Positions 45,596 through 59,859 are shown, counted from the stretch's first letter. The stretch: 64,000 nucleotides of DNA from Lasioglossum baleicum (GCF_051020765.1 NW_027469341.1:62001-126000); one strand, 5' to 3'. Translations and numbers: made by a program. Notes: a model not told the origin generated them from the letters alone.

Positions 45596-46361
45596 TAACG
45601 CATAACGCATAACGCATAACGCATAACGCATAACGCATAACGCATAACGCATAACGCATAACGCATAACGCATAACGCATAACGCATAACGCATAACGCA
45701 TAACGCATAACGCATAACGCATAACGCATAACGCATAACGCATAACGCATAACGCATAACGCATAACGCATAACGCATAACGCATAACGCATAACGCATA
45801 ACGCATAACGCATAACGCATAACGCATAACGCATAACGCATAACGCATAACGCATAACGCATAACGCATAACGCATAACGCATAACGCATAACGCATAAC
45901 GCATAACGCATAACGCATAACGCATAACGCATAACGCATAACGCATAACGCATAACGCATAACGCATAACGCATAACGCATAACGCATAACGCATAACGC
46001 ATAACGCATAACGCATAACGCATAACGCATAACGCATAACGCATAACGCATAACGCATAACGCATAACGCATAACGCATAACGCATAACGCATAACGCAT
46101 AACGCATAACGCATAACGCATAACGCATAACGCATAACGCATAACGCATAACGCATAACGCATAACGCATAACGCATAACGCATAACGCATAACGCATAA
46201 CGCATAACGCATAACGCATAACGCATAACGCATAACGCATAACGCATAACGCATAACGCATAACGCATAACGCATAACGCATAACGCATAACGCATAACG
46301 CATAACGCATAACGCATAACGCATAACGCATAACGCATAACGCATAACGCATAACGCATAA
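45596..46361. repeat. Plain heptamer tract; no gene
   Basis: About 110 uninterrupted CATAACG units between a CATATCG near 45,589 and a CATAACC near 46,358. Nothing else is seen. Confidence 0.85.
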
Positions 46362-46993
46362 CCCATAACGCATAACGCATAACGCATAACGCATAACGCA
46401 TAACGCATAACGCATTACGCATAACGCATAACGCATAACGCTTAACGCATAGCTCATAACGCATAACGCATAACGCTTAACGCATAACGCATAACGCATA
46501 ACGCATAACGCATAACGCATAACGCATAACGCATAACGCATAACGCATAACGCATAACGCATAACGCATAACGCATAACGCATAACGCATAACGCATAAC
46601 GCATAACGCATAACGCATAACGCATAACGCATAACGCATAACGCATAACGCATAACGCATAACGCATAACGCATAACGCATAACGCATAACGCATAACGC
46701 ATAACGCATAACGCATAAAGCATAACGCATAACGCATAACGCATAACGCATAACGCATAACGCATAACGCATAACGGATAACGCAAAACGGATAACGCAT
46801 AACGCATAACGCATAACGCATAACGCATAACGCATAACGCATAACGCATAACGCATAACGCATAACGCATAACGCATAACGCATAACGCATAACGCATAA
46901 CGCATAACGCATAACGCATAACGCATAACGCATAACGCATAACGCATAACGCATAACGCATAACGCATAACGCATAACGCATAACGCATAACG

Positions 46994-47462
46994 CTTAACG
47001 CATAACGCATAACGCATAACGCATAACGCATAACGCATAACGCATAACGCATAACGCATAACGCATAACGCATAACGCATAACGCTTAACGCTTAACGCA
47101 TAACGCCTAACGCATAACGCGTAACGCATAATGCATAACGCATAACGCTTAACGCATAGCCCATAACGCATAACGCATAACGCATCGCGCATAACGCATA
47201 ACGGATAACGCATAACGCATAACGCATAACGGATAACGCATAACGCATAACGCATAACGCATAACGAATTACGCATAACGCATAACCCATAACGCATAAC
47301 GCATAACGCATAACGCAAAACGCATAACGCATAACACATAACGCATAACGCATAACGCATAACGCTTAACGCATAACGCCTAACGCATAACGCGTAACGC
47401 ATAACGCATAACGCATAACGCATAACGGATAACGCAAGAAGAATAACGCATAACGCATAAAG
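46994..47462 (+). repeat. Higher-order unit D, copy 1 (1,246 bp period)
   Basis: CTTAACG 46,994, diverged K1 47,092-47,287, CAAAACG near 47,317 and CTTAACG 47,365 match the copy starting at 48,233. After 47,365 this copy goes to a CAAGAAG-AATAACG box (47,428-47,462), while the other has a full K2. Confidence 0.83.
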
Positions 47463-48232
47463 CATAACGCATAACGCATAACGCATAACGCATAACGCAT
47501 AACGCATAACGCATAACGCATAACGCATAACGCATAACGCATAACGCATAACGCATAACGCATAACGCATAACGCATAACGCATAACGCATAACGCATAA
47601 CGCATAACGCATAACGCATAACGCTTAACGCATAACGCATTACGCATAACGCATAACGCATTACGCATAACGCTTAACGCATAGCTCATAACGCATAACG
47701 CATAGCTCATAACGCATAACGCATAACGCTTAACGCATAACGCATAACGGATAACGCATAACGCATAACGCATAACGGATAACGCATAACGCATAACGCA
47801 TAACGCATAACGCATAACGCATAACGCATAACGCATAACGCATAACGCATAACGCATAACGCATAACGCATAACGCATAACGCATAACGCATAACGCATA
47901 ACGCATAACGCATAACGCATAACGCATAACGCATAACGCATAACGCATAACGCATAACGCATAACGCATAAAGCATAACGCATAACGCATAACGCATAAC
48001 GCATAACGCATAACGCATAACGCATAACGGATAACGCAAAACGGATAACGCATAACGCATAACGCATAACGCATAACGCATAACGCATAACGCATAACGC
48101 ATAACGCATAACGCATAACGCATAACGCATAACGCATAACGCATAACGCATAACGCATAACGCATAACGCATAACGCATAACGCATAACGCATAACGCAT
48201 AACGCATAACGCATAACGCATAACGCATAACG

Positions 48233-48904
48233 CTTAACGCATAACGCATAACGCATAACGCATAACGCATAACGCATAACGCATAACGCATAACGCATAA
48301 CGCATAACGCATAACGCATAACGCATAACGCTTAACGCTTAACGCATAACGCCTAACGCATAACGCGTAACGCATAATGCATAACGCATAACGCTTAACG
48401 CATAGCCCATAACGCATAACGCATAACGCATCGCGCATAACGCATAACGGATAACGCATAACGCATAACGCATAACGGATAACGCATAACGCATAACGCA
48501 TAACGCATAACGAATTACGCATAACGCATAACCCATAACGCATAACGCATAACGCATAACGCAAAACGCATAACGCATAACACATAACGCATAACGCATA
48601 ACGCATAACGCTTAACGCATAACGCCTAACGCATAACGCGTAACGCATAATGCATAACGTATAACGCTTAACGCATAGCCCATAACGCATAACGCATAAC
48701 GCATCGCGCATAACGCATAACGGATAACGCATAACGCATAACGCATAACGCATAACGGATAACGCATAACGCATAACGCATAACGAATTACGCATAACGC
48801 ATAACCCATAACGCATAACGCATAACGCATAACGCATAACGCATAACGCATAACGCATAACGCATAACGCATAACGCATAACGGATAACGCAAGAAGAAT
48901 AACG
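48233..48904 (+). repeat. Higher-order unit D, copy 2, with K2 block
   Basis: Diverged K1 at 48,338-48,533 and K2 at 48,611-48,806 (28 heptamers), ending in a shortened CAAGAAG box (48,884-48,904). The copy at 46,994 seems to be a deletion derivative lacking most of K2, or this one an insertion. Confidence 0.83.
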
Positions 48905-50661
48905 CATAACGCATAACGCATAACGCATAACGCATAACGCATAACGCATAACGCATAACGCATAACGCATAACTCATAACGCATAACGCATAACGCATAA
49001 CGCATAACGCATAACGCATAACGCATAACGCATAACGCATAACGCATAACGCATAACGCATAACGCATAACGCATAACGCATAACGCATAACGCATAACG
49101 CTTAACGCATAACGCATTACGCATAACGCATAACGCATTACGCATAACGCTTAACGCATAGCTCATAACGCATAACGCATAGCTCATAACGCATAACGCA
49201 TAACGCTTAACGCATAACGCATAACGGATAACGCATAACGCATAACGCATAACGGATAACGCATAACGCATAACGCATAACGCATAACGCATAACGCATA
49301 ACGCATAACGCATAACGCATAACGCATAACGCGTAACGCATAATGCATAACGCATAACGCTTAACGCATAGCCCATAACGCATAACGCATAACGCATCGC
49401 GCATAACGCATAACGGATAACGCATAACGCATAACGCATAACGGATAACGCATAACGCATAACGCATAACGCATAACGCATAACGAATTACGCATAACGC
49501 ATAACGCATAACGCATAACGCATAACGCATAACGCATAACGCATAACGCATAACGCATAACGGATAACGCAAGAAGAATAACGCATAACGCATAAAGCAT
49601 AACGCATAACGCATAACGCATAACGCATAACGCATAACGCATAACGCATAACGCATAACGCATAACGCATAACGCATAACGCATAACGCATAACGCATAA
49701 CGCATAACGCATAACGCATAACGCATAACGCATAACGCATAACGCATAACGCATAACGCATAACGCATAACGCATAACGCATAACGCATAACGCATAACG
49801 CATAACGCATAACGCATAACGCATAACGCATAACGCATAACGCATAACGCATAACGCATAACGCATAACGCATAACGCATAACGCATAACGCATAACGCA
49901 TAACGCATAACGCATAACGCATAACGCATAACGCATAACGCATAACGCATAACGCATAACGCATAACGCATAACGCTTAACGCATAACGCATCGCGCATA
50001 ACGCATAACGGATAACGCATAACGCATAACGCATAACGCATAACGCATAACGCATAACGCATAACGCATAACGCATAACGCATAACGCATAACGCATAAC
50101 GCATAACGCATAACGCATAACGCATAACGCATAACGCTTAACGCATAACGCATAACGCATAACGCATTACGCATAACGCATAACGCATAACGCATAACGC
50201 ATTACGCATAACGCATAACGCATAACGCATAACGCATAACGCTTAACGCATAGCTCATAACGCATAACGCATAACGCTTAACGCATAACGCATAACGGAT
50301 AACGCATAACGGATAACGCATAACGCATAACACATAACGCATAACGCATATCGCATAACGCATAACGCATAACGCATAACGCATAACGCATAACGCATAA
50401 CGCATAACGCATAACGCATAACGCATAACGCATAACGCATAACGCATAACGCATAACGCATAACGCATAACGCATAACGCATAACGCATAACGCATAACG
50501 CATAACGCATAACGCATAACGCATAACGCATAACGCATAACGCATAACGCATAACGCATAACGCATAACGCATAACGCATAACGCATAACGCATAACGCA
50601 TAACGCATAACGCATAACGCATAACGCATAACGCATAACGCATAACGCATAACGCATAACG

Positions 50662-50808
50662 CTTAACGCATAGCCCATAACGCATAACGCATAACGCATC
50701 GCGCATAACGCATAACGGATAACGCATAACGCATAACGCATAACGGATAACGCATAACGCATAACGCATAACGCATAACGAATTACGCATAACGCATAAC
50801 CCATGACG
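50662..50808 (+). repeat. Late K block (21 heptamers)
   Basis: It starts at the second CTTAACG of a K block and runs through CATAGCC, CATCGCG, two GATAACG, AATTACG and CATAACC. It ends with CATGACG, a monomer absent at this place in the K blocks of the first 48 kb. A CAAGACG box follows at 50,858. AATTACG is always 119 bp from the start. Other copies are listed separately. Confidence 0.86.
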
Positions 50809-52082
50809 CATAACGCATAACGCATAACGCATAACGCATAACGCATAACGCATAACGGATAACGCAAGACGCATAACGCATAACGCATAAAGCATAACGC
50901 ATAACGCATAACGCATAACGCATAAAGCATAACGCATAACGCATAACACATATCGCATAACGCATAACGCATAACGCTTAACGCATAACGCATAACGCAT
51001 AACGGATAACGCATAACGCATAACGCATAACGCATAACGCATAAGGCATAACGCATAACGCATAACGCATAACGCATAACACATATCGCATAACGCATAA
51101 CGCATAACGCATAACGCATAACGCATAACGCATAACGCATAACGCATAACGCATAACGCATAACGCATAACGCATAACGCATAACGCATAACGCATAACG
51201 CATAACGCATAACGCATAACGCATAACGCATAACGCATAACGCATAACGCATAACGCATAACGCATAACGCATAACGCATAACGCATAACGCATAACGCA
51301 TAACGCATAACGCATAACGCATAACGCATAACGCATAACGCATAACGCATAACGCATAACGCATAACGCATAACGCATAACGCATAACGCATAACGCATA
51401 ACGCATAACGCATAACGCATAACGCACAACGCATAACGCATAACGCATAACGCATAACGCATAACGCATAACGCATAACGCATAACGCATAACGCATAAC
51501 GCATAACGCATAACGCATAACGCATAACGCATAACGCATAACGCATAACGCATCGCGCATAACGCATAACGGATAACGCATAACGCATAACGCATAACGG
51601 ATAACGCATAACGCATAACGCATAACGCATAACGCATAACGCATAACGCATAACGCATAACGCATAACGCATAACGCATAACGGATAACGCAAGAAGCAT
51701 AACGCATAACGCATAAAGCATAACGCATAACGCATAACGCATAACGCATAACGCATAACGCATAACGCATAACGCATAACGCATAACGCATAACGTATAA
51801 CGCATAACGCATAACGCATAACGCTTAACGCATAACGCATTACGCATAACGCATAACGCATAACGCATAACGCTTAACGCATAGCTCATAACGCATAACG
51901 CATAACGCTTAACGCATAACGCATAACGCATAACGCATAACGCATAACGCATAACGGATAACGCATAACGCATAACGCATAACGCATAACGCATAACGCA
52001 TAACGCATAACGCATAACGCATAACGCATAACGCATAACGCATAACGCATAACGCGTAACGCATAATGCATAACGCATAACG

Positions 52083-52229
52083 CTTAACGCATAGCCCATA
52101 ACGCATAACGCATAACGCATCGCGCATAACGCATAACGGATAACGCATAACGCATAACGCATAACGGATAACGCATAACGCATAACGCATAACGCATAAC
52201 GAATTACGCATAACGCATAACCCATGACG
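52083..52229 (+). repeat. Late K block
   Basis: Same order and length as at 50,662, followed by a CAAGACG box at 52,286. Confidence 0.86.
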
Positions 52230-52859
52230 CATAACGCATAACGCATAACGCATAACGCATAACGCATAACGCATAACGCATAACGGATAACGCAAGACGC
52301 ATAACGCATAACGCATAAAGCATAACGCATAACGCATAACGCATAACGCATAAAGCATAACGCATAACGCATAACACATATCGCATAACGCATAACGCAT
52401 AACGCTTAACGCATAACGCATAACGCATAACGGATAACGCATAACGCATAACGCATAACGCATAACGCATAACGCATAACGCATAACGCATAACGCATAA
52501 CGCATAACGCATAACGCATAACGCATAACACATATCGCATAACGCATAACGCATAACGCATAACGCATAACGCATAACGCATAACGCATAACGCATAACG
52601 CATAACGCATAACGCATAACGCATAACGCATAACGCATAACGCATAACGCATAACGAATTACGCATAACGCATATCGCATAACACATAACGCTTAACGCA
52701 TAACGCTTAACGCATAACGCATTACGCATAACGGATAACGCATGACGCATAACGCATAACGCATAACGCATAACGCATAACGCATAACGCATAACGCATA
52801 ACGCATAACGCATAACGCATAACGCATAACGCGTAACGCATAATGCATAACGCATAACG

Positions 52860-53006
52860 CTTAACGCATAGCCCATAACGCATAACGCATAACGCATCGC
52901 GCATAACGCATAACGGATAACGCATAACGCATAACGCATAACGGATAACGCATAACGCATAACGCATAACGCATAACGAATTACGCATAACGCATAACCC
53001 ATGACG
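52860..53006 (+). repeat. Late K block
   Basis: 777 bp (111 heptamers) after the block at 52,083, followed by a CAAGACG box at 53,063. Confidence 0.86.
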
Positions 53007-54336
53007 CATAACGCATAACGCATAACGCATAACGCATAACGCATAACGCATAACGCATAACGGATAACGCAAGACGCATAACGCATAACGCATAAAGCAT
53101 AACGCATAACGCATAACGCATAACGCATAAAGCATAACGCATAACGCATAACGCATAACACATATCGCATAACGCATAACGCATAACGCTTAACGCATAA
53201 CGCATAACGCATAACGGATAACGCATAACGCATAACGCATAACGCATAACGCATAACGCATAACGCATAACGCATAACGCATAACGCATAACACATATCG
53301 CATATCGCATAACGCATAACGCATAACGCATAACGCATAACGCATAACGCATAACGCATAACGCATAACGCATAACGCATAACGCATAACGCATAACGCA
53401 TAACGCATAACGCATAACGCATAACGCATAACGCATAACGCATAACGCATAACGCATAACGCATAACGCATAACGCATAACGCATAACGCATAACGCATA
53501 ACGCATAACGCATAACGCATAACGCATAACGCATAACGCATAACGCATAACGCATAACGCATAACGCATAACGCATAACGCATAACGCATAACGCACAAC
53601 GCATAACGCATAACGCATAACGCATAACGCATAACGCATAACGCATAACGCATAACGCATAACGCATAACGCATAACGCATAACGCATAACGCATAACGC
53701 ATAACGCATAACGCATAACGCATCGCGCATAACGCATAACGGATAACGCATAACGCATAACGCATAACGGATAACGCATAACGCATAACGCATAACGAAT
53801 TACGCATAACGCATAACCCATAACGCATAACGCATAACGCATAACGCATAACGCATAACGCATAACGCATAACGCATAACGCATAACGCATAACGCATAA
53901 CGCATAACGCATAACGCATAACGCATAACGGATAACGCAAGAAGCATAACGCATAACGCATAAAGCATAACGCATAACGCATAACGCATAACGCATAACG
54001 CATAACGCATAACGCATAACGCATAACGCATAACGTATAACGCATAACGCATAACGCATAACGCTTAACGCATAACGCATTACGCATAACGCATAACGCA
54101 TAACGCATAACGCTTAACGCATAGCTCATAACGCATAACGCATAACGCTTAACGCATAACGCATAACGCATAACGCATAACGCATAACGCATAACGGATA
54201 ACGCATAACGCATAACGCATAACGCATAACGCATAACGCATAACGCATAACGCATAACGCATAACGCATAACGCATAACGCATAACGCATAACGCATAAC
54301 GCATAACGCGTAACGCATAATGCATAACGCATAACG

Positions 54337-54483
54337 CTTAACGCATAGCCCATAACGCATAACGCATAACGCATCGCGCATAACGCATAACGGATAACGC
54401 ATAACGCATAACGCATAACGGATAACGCATAACGCATAACGCATAACGCATAACGAATTACGCATAACGCATAACCCATGACG
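54337..54483 (+). repeat. Late K block
   Basis: 1,477 bp (211 heptamers) after the block at 52,860, followed by a CAAGACG box at 54,540. Confidence 0.86.
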
Positions 54484-54952
54484 CATAACGCATAACGCAT
54501 AACGCATAACGCATAACGCATAACGCATAACGCATAACGGATAACGCAAGACGCATAACGCATAACGCATAAAGCATAACGCATAACGCATAACGCATAA
54601 CGCATAAAGCATAACGCATAACGCATAACACATATCGCATAACGCATAACGCATAACGCATAACGCATAACGCATAACGCATAACGCATAACGCATAACG
54701 CATAACGCATAACGCATAACGCATAACGCATAACGCATAACACATATCGCATAACGCATAACGCATAACGCATAACGCATAACGCATAACGCATAACGCA
54801 TAACGCATAACGCATAACGCATAACGCATAACGCATAACGCATAACGCATAACGCATAACGCATATCGCATAACACATAACGCTTAACGCATAACGCTTA
54901 ACGCATAACGCATTACGCATAACGCATAACGCATAACGGATAACGCATGACG

Positions 54953-55757
54953 CATAACGCATAACGCATAACGCATAACGCATAACGCATAACGCATAAC
55001 GCATAACGCATAACGCATAACGCATAACGCATAACGCATAACGCATAACGCATAACGCATAACGCATAACGCATAACGCATAACGCATAACGCATAACGC
55101 ATAACGCATAACGCATAACGCATAACGCATAACGCATAACGCATAACGCATAACGCATAACGCATAACGCATAACGCATAACGCATAACGCATAACGCAT
55201 AACGCATAACGCATAACGCATAACGCATAACGCATAACGCATAACGCATAACGCATAACGCATAACGCATAACGCATAACGCATAACGCATAACGCATAA
55301 CGCATAACGCATAACGCATAACGCATAACGCATAACGCATAACGCATAACGCATAACGCATAACGCATAACGCATAACGCATAACGCATAACGCATAACG
55401 CATAACGCATAACGCATAACGCATAACGCATAACGCATAACGCATAACGCATAACGCATAACGCATAACGCATAACGCATAACGCATAACGCATAACGCA
55501 TAACGCATAACGCATAACGCATAACGCATAACGCATAACGCATAACGCATAACGCATAACGCATAACGCATAACGCATAACGCATAACGCATAACGCATA
55601 ACGCATAACGCATAACGCATAACGCATAACGCATAACGCATAACGCATAACGCATAACGCATAACGCATAACGCATAACGCATAACGCATAACGCATAAC
55701 GCATAACGCATAACGCATAACGCATAACGCATAACGCATAACGCATAACGCATAACG
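54953..55757. repeat. Plain heptamer tract, 115 units
   Basis: Uninterrupted from CATGACG (54,946) to CTTAACG (55,758). It corresponds to 57,889-58,637 (107 units) and 61,182-61,979 (114 units), each upstream of one LTR copy. The unit number differs between higher-order copies. Confidence 0.9.
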
Positions 55758-56449
55758 CTTAACGCATAACGCATTACGCATAACGCATAACGCATAACGC
55801 ATAACGCATAACCCATAACGCATAACGCATAACGCATAACGCATAACGCATAACGCATAACGCATAACGCATAACGGATAACGCATAACGGATAACGCAA
55901 ACGCATAACGCATAACGCATAACGCATAACGCATAACGCATAACGCATAACGCATAACGCATAACGCATAACGCATAACGCATAACGCATAACGCATAAC
56001 GCATATCGCATAACGCATAACGCATAACGCATAACGCATAACGCATAACGCATAACGCATAACGCATAACGCATAACGCATAACGCATAACGCATAACGC
56101 ATAACGCATCACGCATAACGCATAACGTATAACGCGTAACGCATAACACATATCGCATAACGCATAACGCATAACGCATAACGCTTAACGCATAACGCAT
56201 AACGCATAACGCATAACGCATAACGGATAACGCATAACGCATAACGCATAACGGATAACGCACAACGCATAACGCATAACGCATAACGCATAACGCATAA
56301 CGCATAACGCATAACGCATAACGCATAACGCATAACGCATAACGCATAACGCATAACGCATAACGCATAACGCATAACGCATAACGCATAACCCATAACC
56401 CATAACGCATAACGCATAACGCATAACGCATAACGCATAACGCATAACG

Positions 56450-56454
56450 CATAA
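56450..56454. repeat. Target-site duplication CATAA, left of LTR copy 1
   Basis: The matching right copy is 56,966-56,970. The distance between the two monomer starts (56,450 and 56,966) is 516 = 511 + 5, so removing the element and one CATAA regenerates an uninterrupted monomer. In a 7-bp array some apparent duplication of 0-6 bp always exists. What is informative is that the length is 5, a usual LTR-element value, and that it abuts TG/CA exactly. Confidence 0.65.
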
Positions 56455-56965
56455 TGTTTCGACTTCGACCGACGGTCGGAAAGCCTGAGTGCCGGGATCG
56501 CCCAGGTTTGGACGCGCGAGGAAAGGTAACGGTCACGACACAAGGATTAAAGAAGACTCGCGGTGGACGATGTGATGGAGATCAATGACGAACGTTGATT
56601 TATTGATATGAAAGAAGTGGAGCGCGCACGGCTCTGACCCGCGTGAATTCCAGAAAAGCAGGTGTTACAAAAGGTTTTTGAACCAGAGTGTTTCTGTGAG
56701 CGATGAACCAGAGAGAGTGACCCCGCTTCGCCGAGGGGGTTCCCGAATAGGCCCAAGTCGACGAACGCGGTGGTCCGCGATTGGCGGATCGATCGCAGAG
56801 TCGATTGTTTCGGGATTCGAATCGAGGTAGTTTACGGGTCACGACGGCGAGCCGTTGAGAACGCGGTGTCGAAAATAATAACACGCGGCGTGTGTTCTTG
56901 AAATTGGTAGAAAAACCCGGCGTGTCTCAATCGACCGGTAAACTTCTCGATTTGAGTCCCGAACA
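56455..56965 (-). mobile_element. Solo LTR-like element, copy 1 (511 bp)
   Basis: This is the first non-satellite sequence in the window. Read on the minus strand it begins TGTTCGGG and ends CGAAACA, the TG...CA ends usual for long terminal repeats. A minus-strand AATAAA lies about 70% of the way along (56,604-56,599), followed by a T/G-rich stretch, as expected of an R/U5 region. CATAA directly precedes and follows the element. Deleting 511+5 bases restores a perfect heptamer register, which fits a 5-bp target-site duplication. There is no internal coding region, primer-binding site or polypurine tract, so if it is an LTR it is solo. The superfamily is unknown; 5-bp duplications are common in Copia and BEL/Pao and also occur in Gypsy. 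Copy 1 differs from copies 2 and 3 at 56,699 (A, not C) and 56,956 (G, not A). Short minus-strand frames of 69 and 94 codons resemble no protein I recognise. Confidence 0.75.
56599..56604 (-). promoter_or_regulatory. Putative polyadenylation signal AATAAA in LTR copy 1
   Basis: Minus-strand AATAAA at positions 362-367 of the 511-bp element in its proposed sense orientation. A T/G-rich stretch follows within about 60 bp. The placement suits the R region of an LTR. An A/T-rich TATTATTTT stretch upstream (minus strand, about 56,880-56,872) could be a core promoter element, but that is weak. Confidence 0.5.
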
Positions 56966-57216
56966 CATAACGCATAACGCATAACGCATAACGCAAACGC
57001 ATAACGCATAACGCATAACGCATAACGCATAACGCATAACGCATAACGCATAACCCATAACCCATAACGCATAACGCATAACGCATAACGCATAACGCAT
57101 AACGCATAACGCATAACGCATAACGCATAACGCATAACGCATAACGCATAACGCATAACGCATAACGCATAACGCATAACGCATAACGCGTAACGCATAA
57201 TGCATAACGCATAACG

Positions 57217-57363
57217 CTTAACGCATAGCCCATAACGCATAACGCATAACGCATCGCGCATAACGCATAACGGATAACGCATAACGCATAACGCATAACG
57301 GATAACGCATAACGCATAACGCATAACGCATAACGAATTACGCATAACGCATAACCCATGACG
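57217..57363 (+). repeat. Late K block downstream of LTR copy 1
   Basis: Offset 2,880 bp from the block at 54,337. This is not a multiple of 7 because the element, its 5-bp duplication and two 6-bp CAAACG units lie between. A CAAGACG box follows at 57,420. Confidence 0.86.
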
Positions 57364-59343
57364 CATAACGCATAACGCATAACGCATAACGCATAACGCA
57401 TAACGCATAACGCATAACGGATAACGCAAGACGCATAACGCATAACGCATAAAGCATAACGCATAACGCATAACGCATAACGCATAAAGCATAACGCATA
57501 ACGCATAACACATATCGCATAACGCATAACGCATAACGCATAACGCATAACGGATAACGCATAACGCATAACGCATAACGCATAACGCATAACGCATAAC
57601 GCATAACGCATAACGCATAACGCATAACGCATAACGCATAACGCATAACGCATAACGCATAACACATATCGCATAACGCATAACGCATAACGCATAACGC
57701 ATAACGCATAACGCATAACGCATAACGCATAACGCATAACGCATAACGCATAACGCATAACGCATAACGCATAACGAATTACGCATAACGCATATCGCAT
57801 AACACATAACGCTTAACGCATAACGCTTAACGCATAACGCTTAACGCATAACGCATTACGCATAACGCATAACGCATAACGGATAACGCATAACGCATAA
57901 CGCATAACGCATAACGCATAACGCATAACGCATAACGCATAACGCATAACGCATAACGCATAACGCATAACGCATAACGCATAACGCATAACGCATAACG
58001 CATAACGCATAACGCATAACGCATAACGCATAACGCATAACGCATAACGCATAACGCATAACGCATAACGCATAACGCATAACGCATAACGCATAACGCA
58101 TAACGCATAACGCATAACGCATAACGCATAACGCATAACGCATAACGCATAACGCATAACGCATAACGCATAACGCATAACGCATAACGCATAACGCATA
58201 ACGCATAACGCATAACGCATAACGCATAACGCATAACGCATAACGCATAACGCATAACGCATAACGCATAACGCATAACGCATAACGCATAACGCATAAC
58301 GCATAACGCATAACGCATAACGCATAACGCATAACGCATAACGCATAACGCATAACGCATAACGCATAACGCATAACGCATAACGCATAACGCATAACGC
58401 ATAACGCATAACGCATAACGCATAACGCATAACGCATAACGCATAACGCATAACGCATAACGCATAACGCATAACGCATAACGCATAACGCATAACGCAT
58501 AACGCATAACGCATAACGCATAACGCATAACGCATAACGCATAACGCATAACGCATAACGCATAACGCATAACGCATAACGCATAACGCATAACGCATAA
58601 CGCATAACGCATAACGCATAACGCATAACGCATAACGCTTAACGCATAACGCATTACGCATAACGCATAACGCATAACGCATAACGCATAACCCATAACG
58701 CATAACGCATAACGCATAACGCATAACGCATAACGCATAACGCATAACGCATAACGCATAACGCATAACGCATAACTGATAACGCATAACGGATAACGCA
58801 AACGCATAACGCATAACGCATAACGCATAACGCATAACGCATAACGCATAACGCATAACGCATAACGCATAACGCATAACGCATAACGCATAACGCATAA
58901 CGCATAACGCATAACGCATAACGCATAACGCATAACGCATAACGCATAACGCATAACGCATAACGCATAACGCATAACGCATCACGCATAACGCATAACG
59001 TATAACGCGTAACGCATAACACATATCGCATAACGCATAACGCATAACGCATAACGCTTAACGCATAACGCATAACGCATAACGCATAACGCATAACGGA
59101 TAACGCATAACGCATAACGCATAACGGATAACGCACAACGCATAACGCATAACGCATAACGCATAACGCATAACGCATAACGCATAACGCATAACGCATA
59201 ACGCATAACGCATAACGCATAACGCATAACGCATAACGCATAACGCATAACGCATAACGCATAACGCATAACCCATAACCCATAACGCATAACGCATAAC
59301 GCATAACGCATAACGCATAACGCATAACGCATAACGCATAACG

Positions 59344-59348
59344 CATAA
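59344..59348. repeat. Target-site duplication CATAA, left of LTR copy 2
   Basis: Right partner at 59,860-59,864. Same five bases and same phase as at copy 1, as expected if one insertion event was later copied. Confidence 0.6.
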
Positions 59349-59859
59349 TGTTTCGACTTCGACCGACGGTCGGAAAGCCTGAGTGCCGGGATCGCCCAGG
59401 TTTGGACGCGCGAGGAAAGGTAACGGTCACGACACAAGGATTAAAGAAGACTCGCGGTGGACGATGTGATGGAGATCAATGACGAACGTTGATTTATTGA
59501 TATGAAAGAAGTGGAGCGCGCACGGCTCTGACCCGCGTGAATTCCAGAAAAGCAGGTGTTACAAAAGGTTTTTGAACCAGAGTGTTTCTGTGCGCGATGA
59601 ACCAGAGAGAGTGACCCCGCTTCGCCGAGGGGGTTCCCGAATAGGCCCAAGTCGACGAACGCGGTGGTCCGCGATTGGCGGATCGATCGCAGAGTCGATT
59701 GTTTCGGGATTCGAATCGAGGTAGTTTACGGGTCACGACGGCGAGCCGTTGAGAACGCGGTGTCGAAAATAATAACACGCGGCGTGTGTTCTTGAAATTG
59801 GTAGAAAAACCCGGCGTGTCTCAATCGACCGGTAAACTTCTCGATTTGAATCCCGAACA
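59349..59859 (-). mobile_element. Solo LTR-like element, copy 2 (511 bp)
   Basis: Same length as copy 1, and identical to copy 3 in my reading. It starts 2,894 bp after copy 1 and has the same CATAA flanks in the same heptamer phase. The upstream CATCACG landmark is 369 bp away, against 348 bp for copies 1 and 3: three extra heptamers and otherwise the same context. This argues for duplication with the satellite rather than an independent insertion. Confidence 0.75.
59493..59498 (-). promoter_or_regulatory. Putative polyadenylation signal AATAAA in LTR copy 2
   Basis: Same position within the element as in copy 1 (144 bp from the plus-strand left end). Confidence 0.5.

Larger units (their letters stand above)
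1..56454. repeat. Heptanucleotide satellite array (CATAACG)n, main body
   Basis: The sequence is a head-to-tail array of the 7-bp monomer CATAACG (reverse complement CGTTATG), all in one orientation. Most monomers match exactly. The rest differ by one to three bases, for example CTTAACG, CCTAACG, CGTAACG, CATAATG, TATAACG, CATAGCC, CATAGCT, CATCGCG, GATAACG, CACAACG, AATTACG, CATAACC, CATTACG, CATATCG, CATGACG, CAAGAAG and CATAAAG. These variants recur in fixed order and so mark higher-order repeats. Every monomer start I checked up to about 42.72 kb is at position 1 modulo 7. From about 45.3 to 55.89 kb it is 3 modulo 7. The monomer has 3 G/C in 7 and one CpG at its end. No gene is visible in this stretch. 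Its role (centromeric, subtelomeric or other heterochromatin) cannot be told from sequence alone. Confidence 0.98.
56966..59348. repeat. Heptamer satellite between solo LTR copies 1 and 2
   Basis: This is the same CATAACG array. It opens after the first 511-bp element with a 6-bp monomer CAAACG at 56,994 and a pair of CATAACC-type monomers near 57,050. It then carries the late K block (57,217-57,363), a CAAGACG box (57,420-57,454), and a 749-bp pure run (57,889-58,637). A second CAAACG lies at 58,799, followed by CATCACG at 58,980. No gene is visible. Confidence 0.97.

Noticed and set aside
54884..56536. Minus-strand frame starting with about 28 non-repetitive residues and continuing into the heptapeptide repeat
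   Set aside because: The unique residues are simply the end of the 511-bp element read into satellite DNA. The same accident recurs at the other two copies.
56547..56756. Minus-strand 69-codon frame, and an overlapping 94-codon frame at 56,600-56,884, inside the 511-bp element (repeated in the other copies)
   Set aside because: They overlap in different frames, match no family I recognise, and lie across the proposed LTR including its polyadenylation signal. Chance frames are the simpler explanation.
56813..56823. tRNA-like B box (minus-strand GATTCGAATCC) in the 511-bp element, suggesting a SINE or tRNA gene
   Set aside because: No A box or cloverleaf arms could be found at a suitable distance upstream, and the element has LTR-type ends instead of an A-rich tail.
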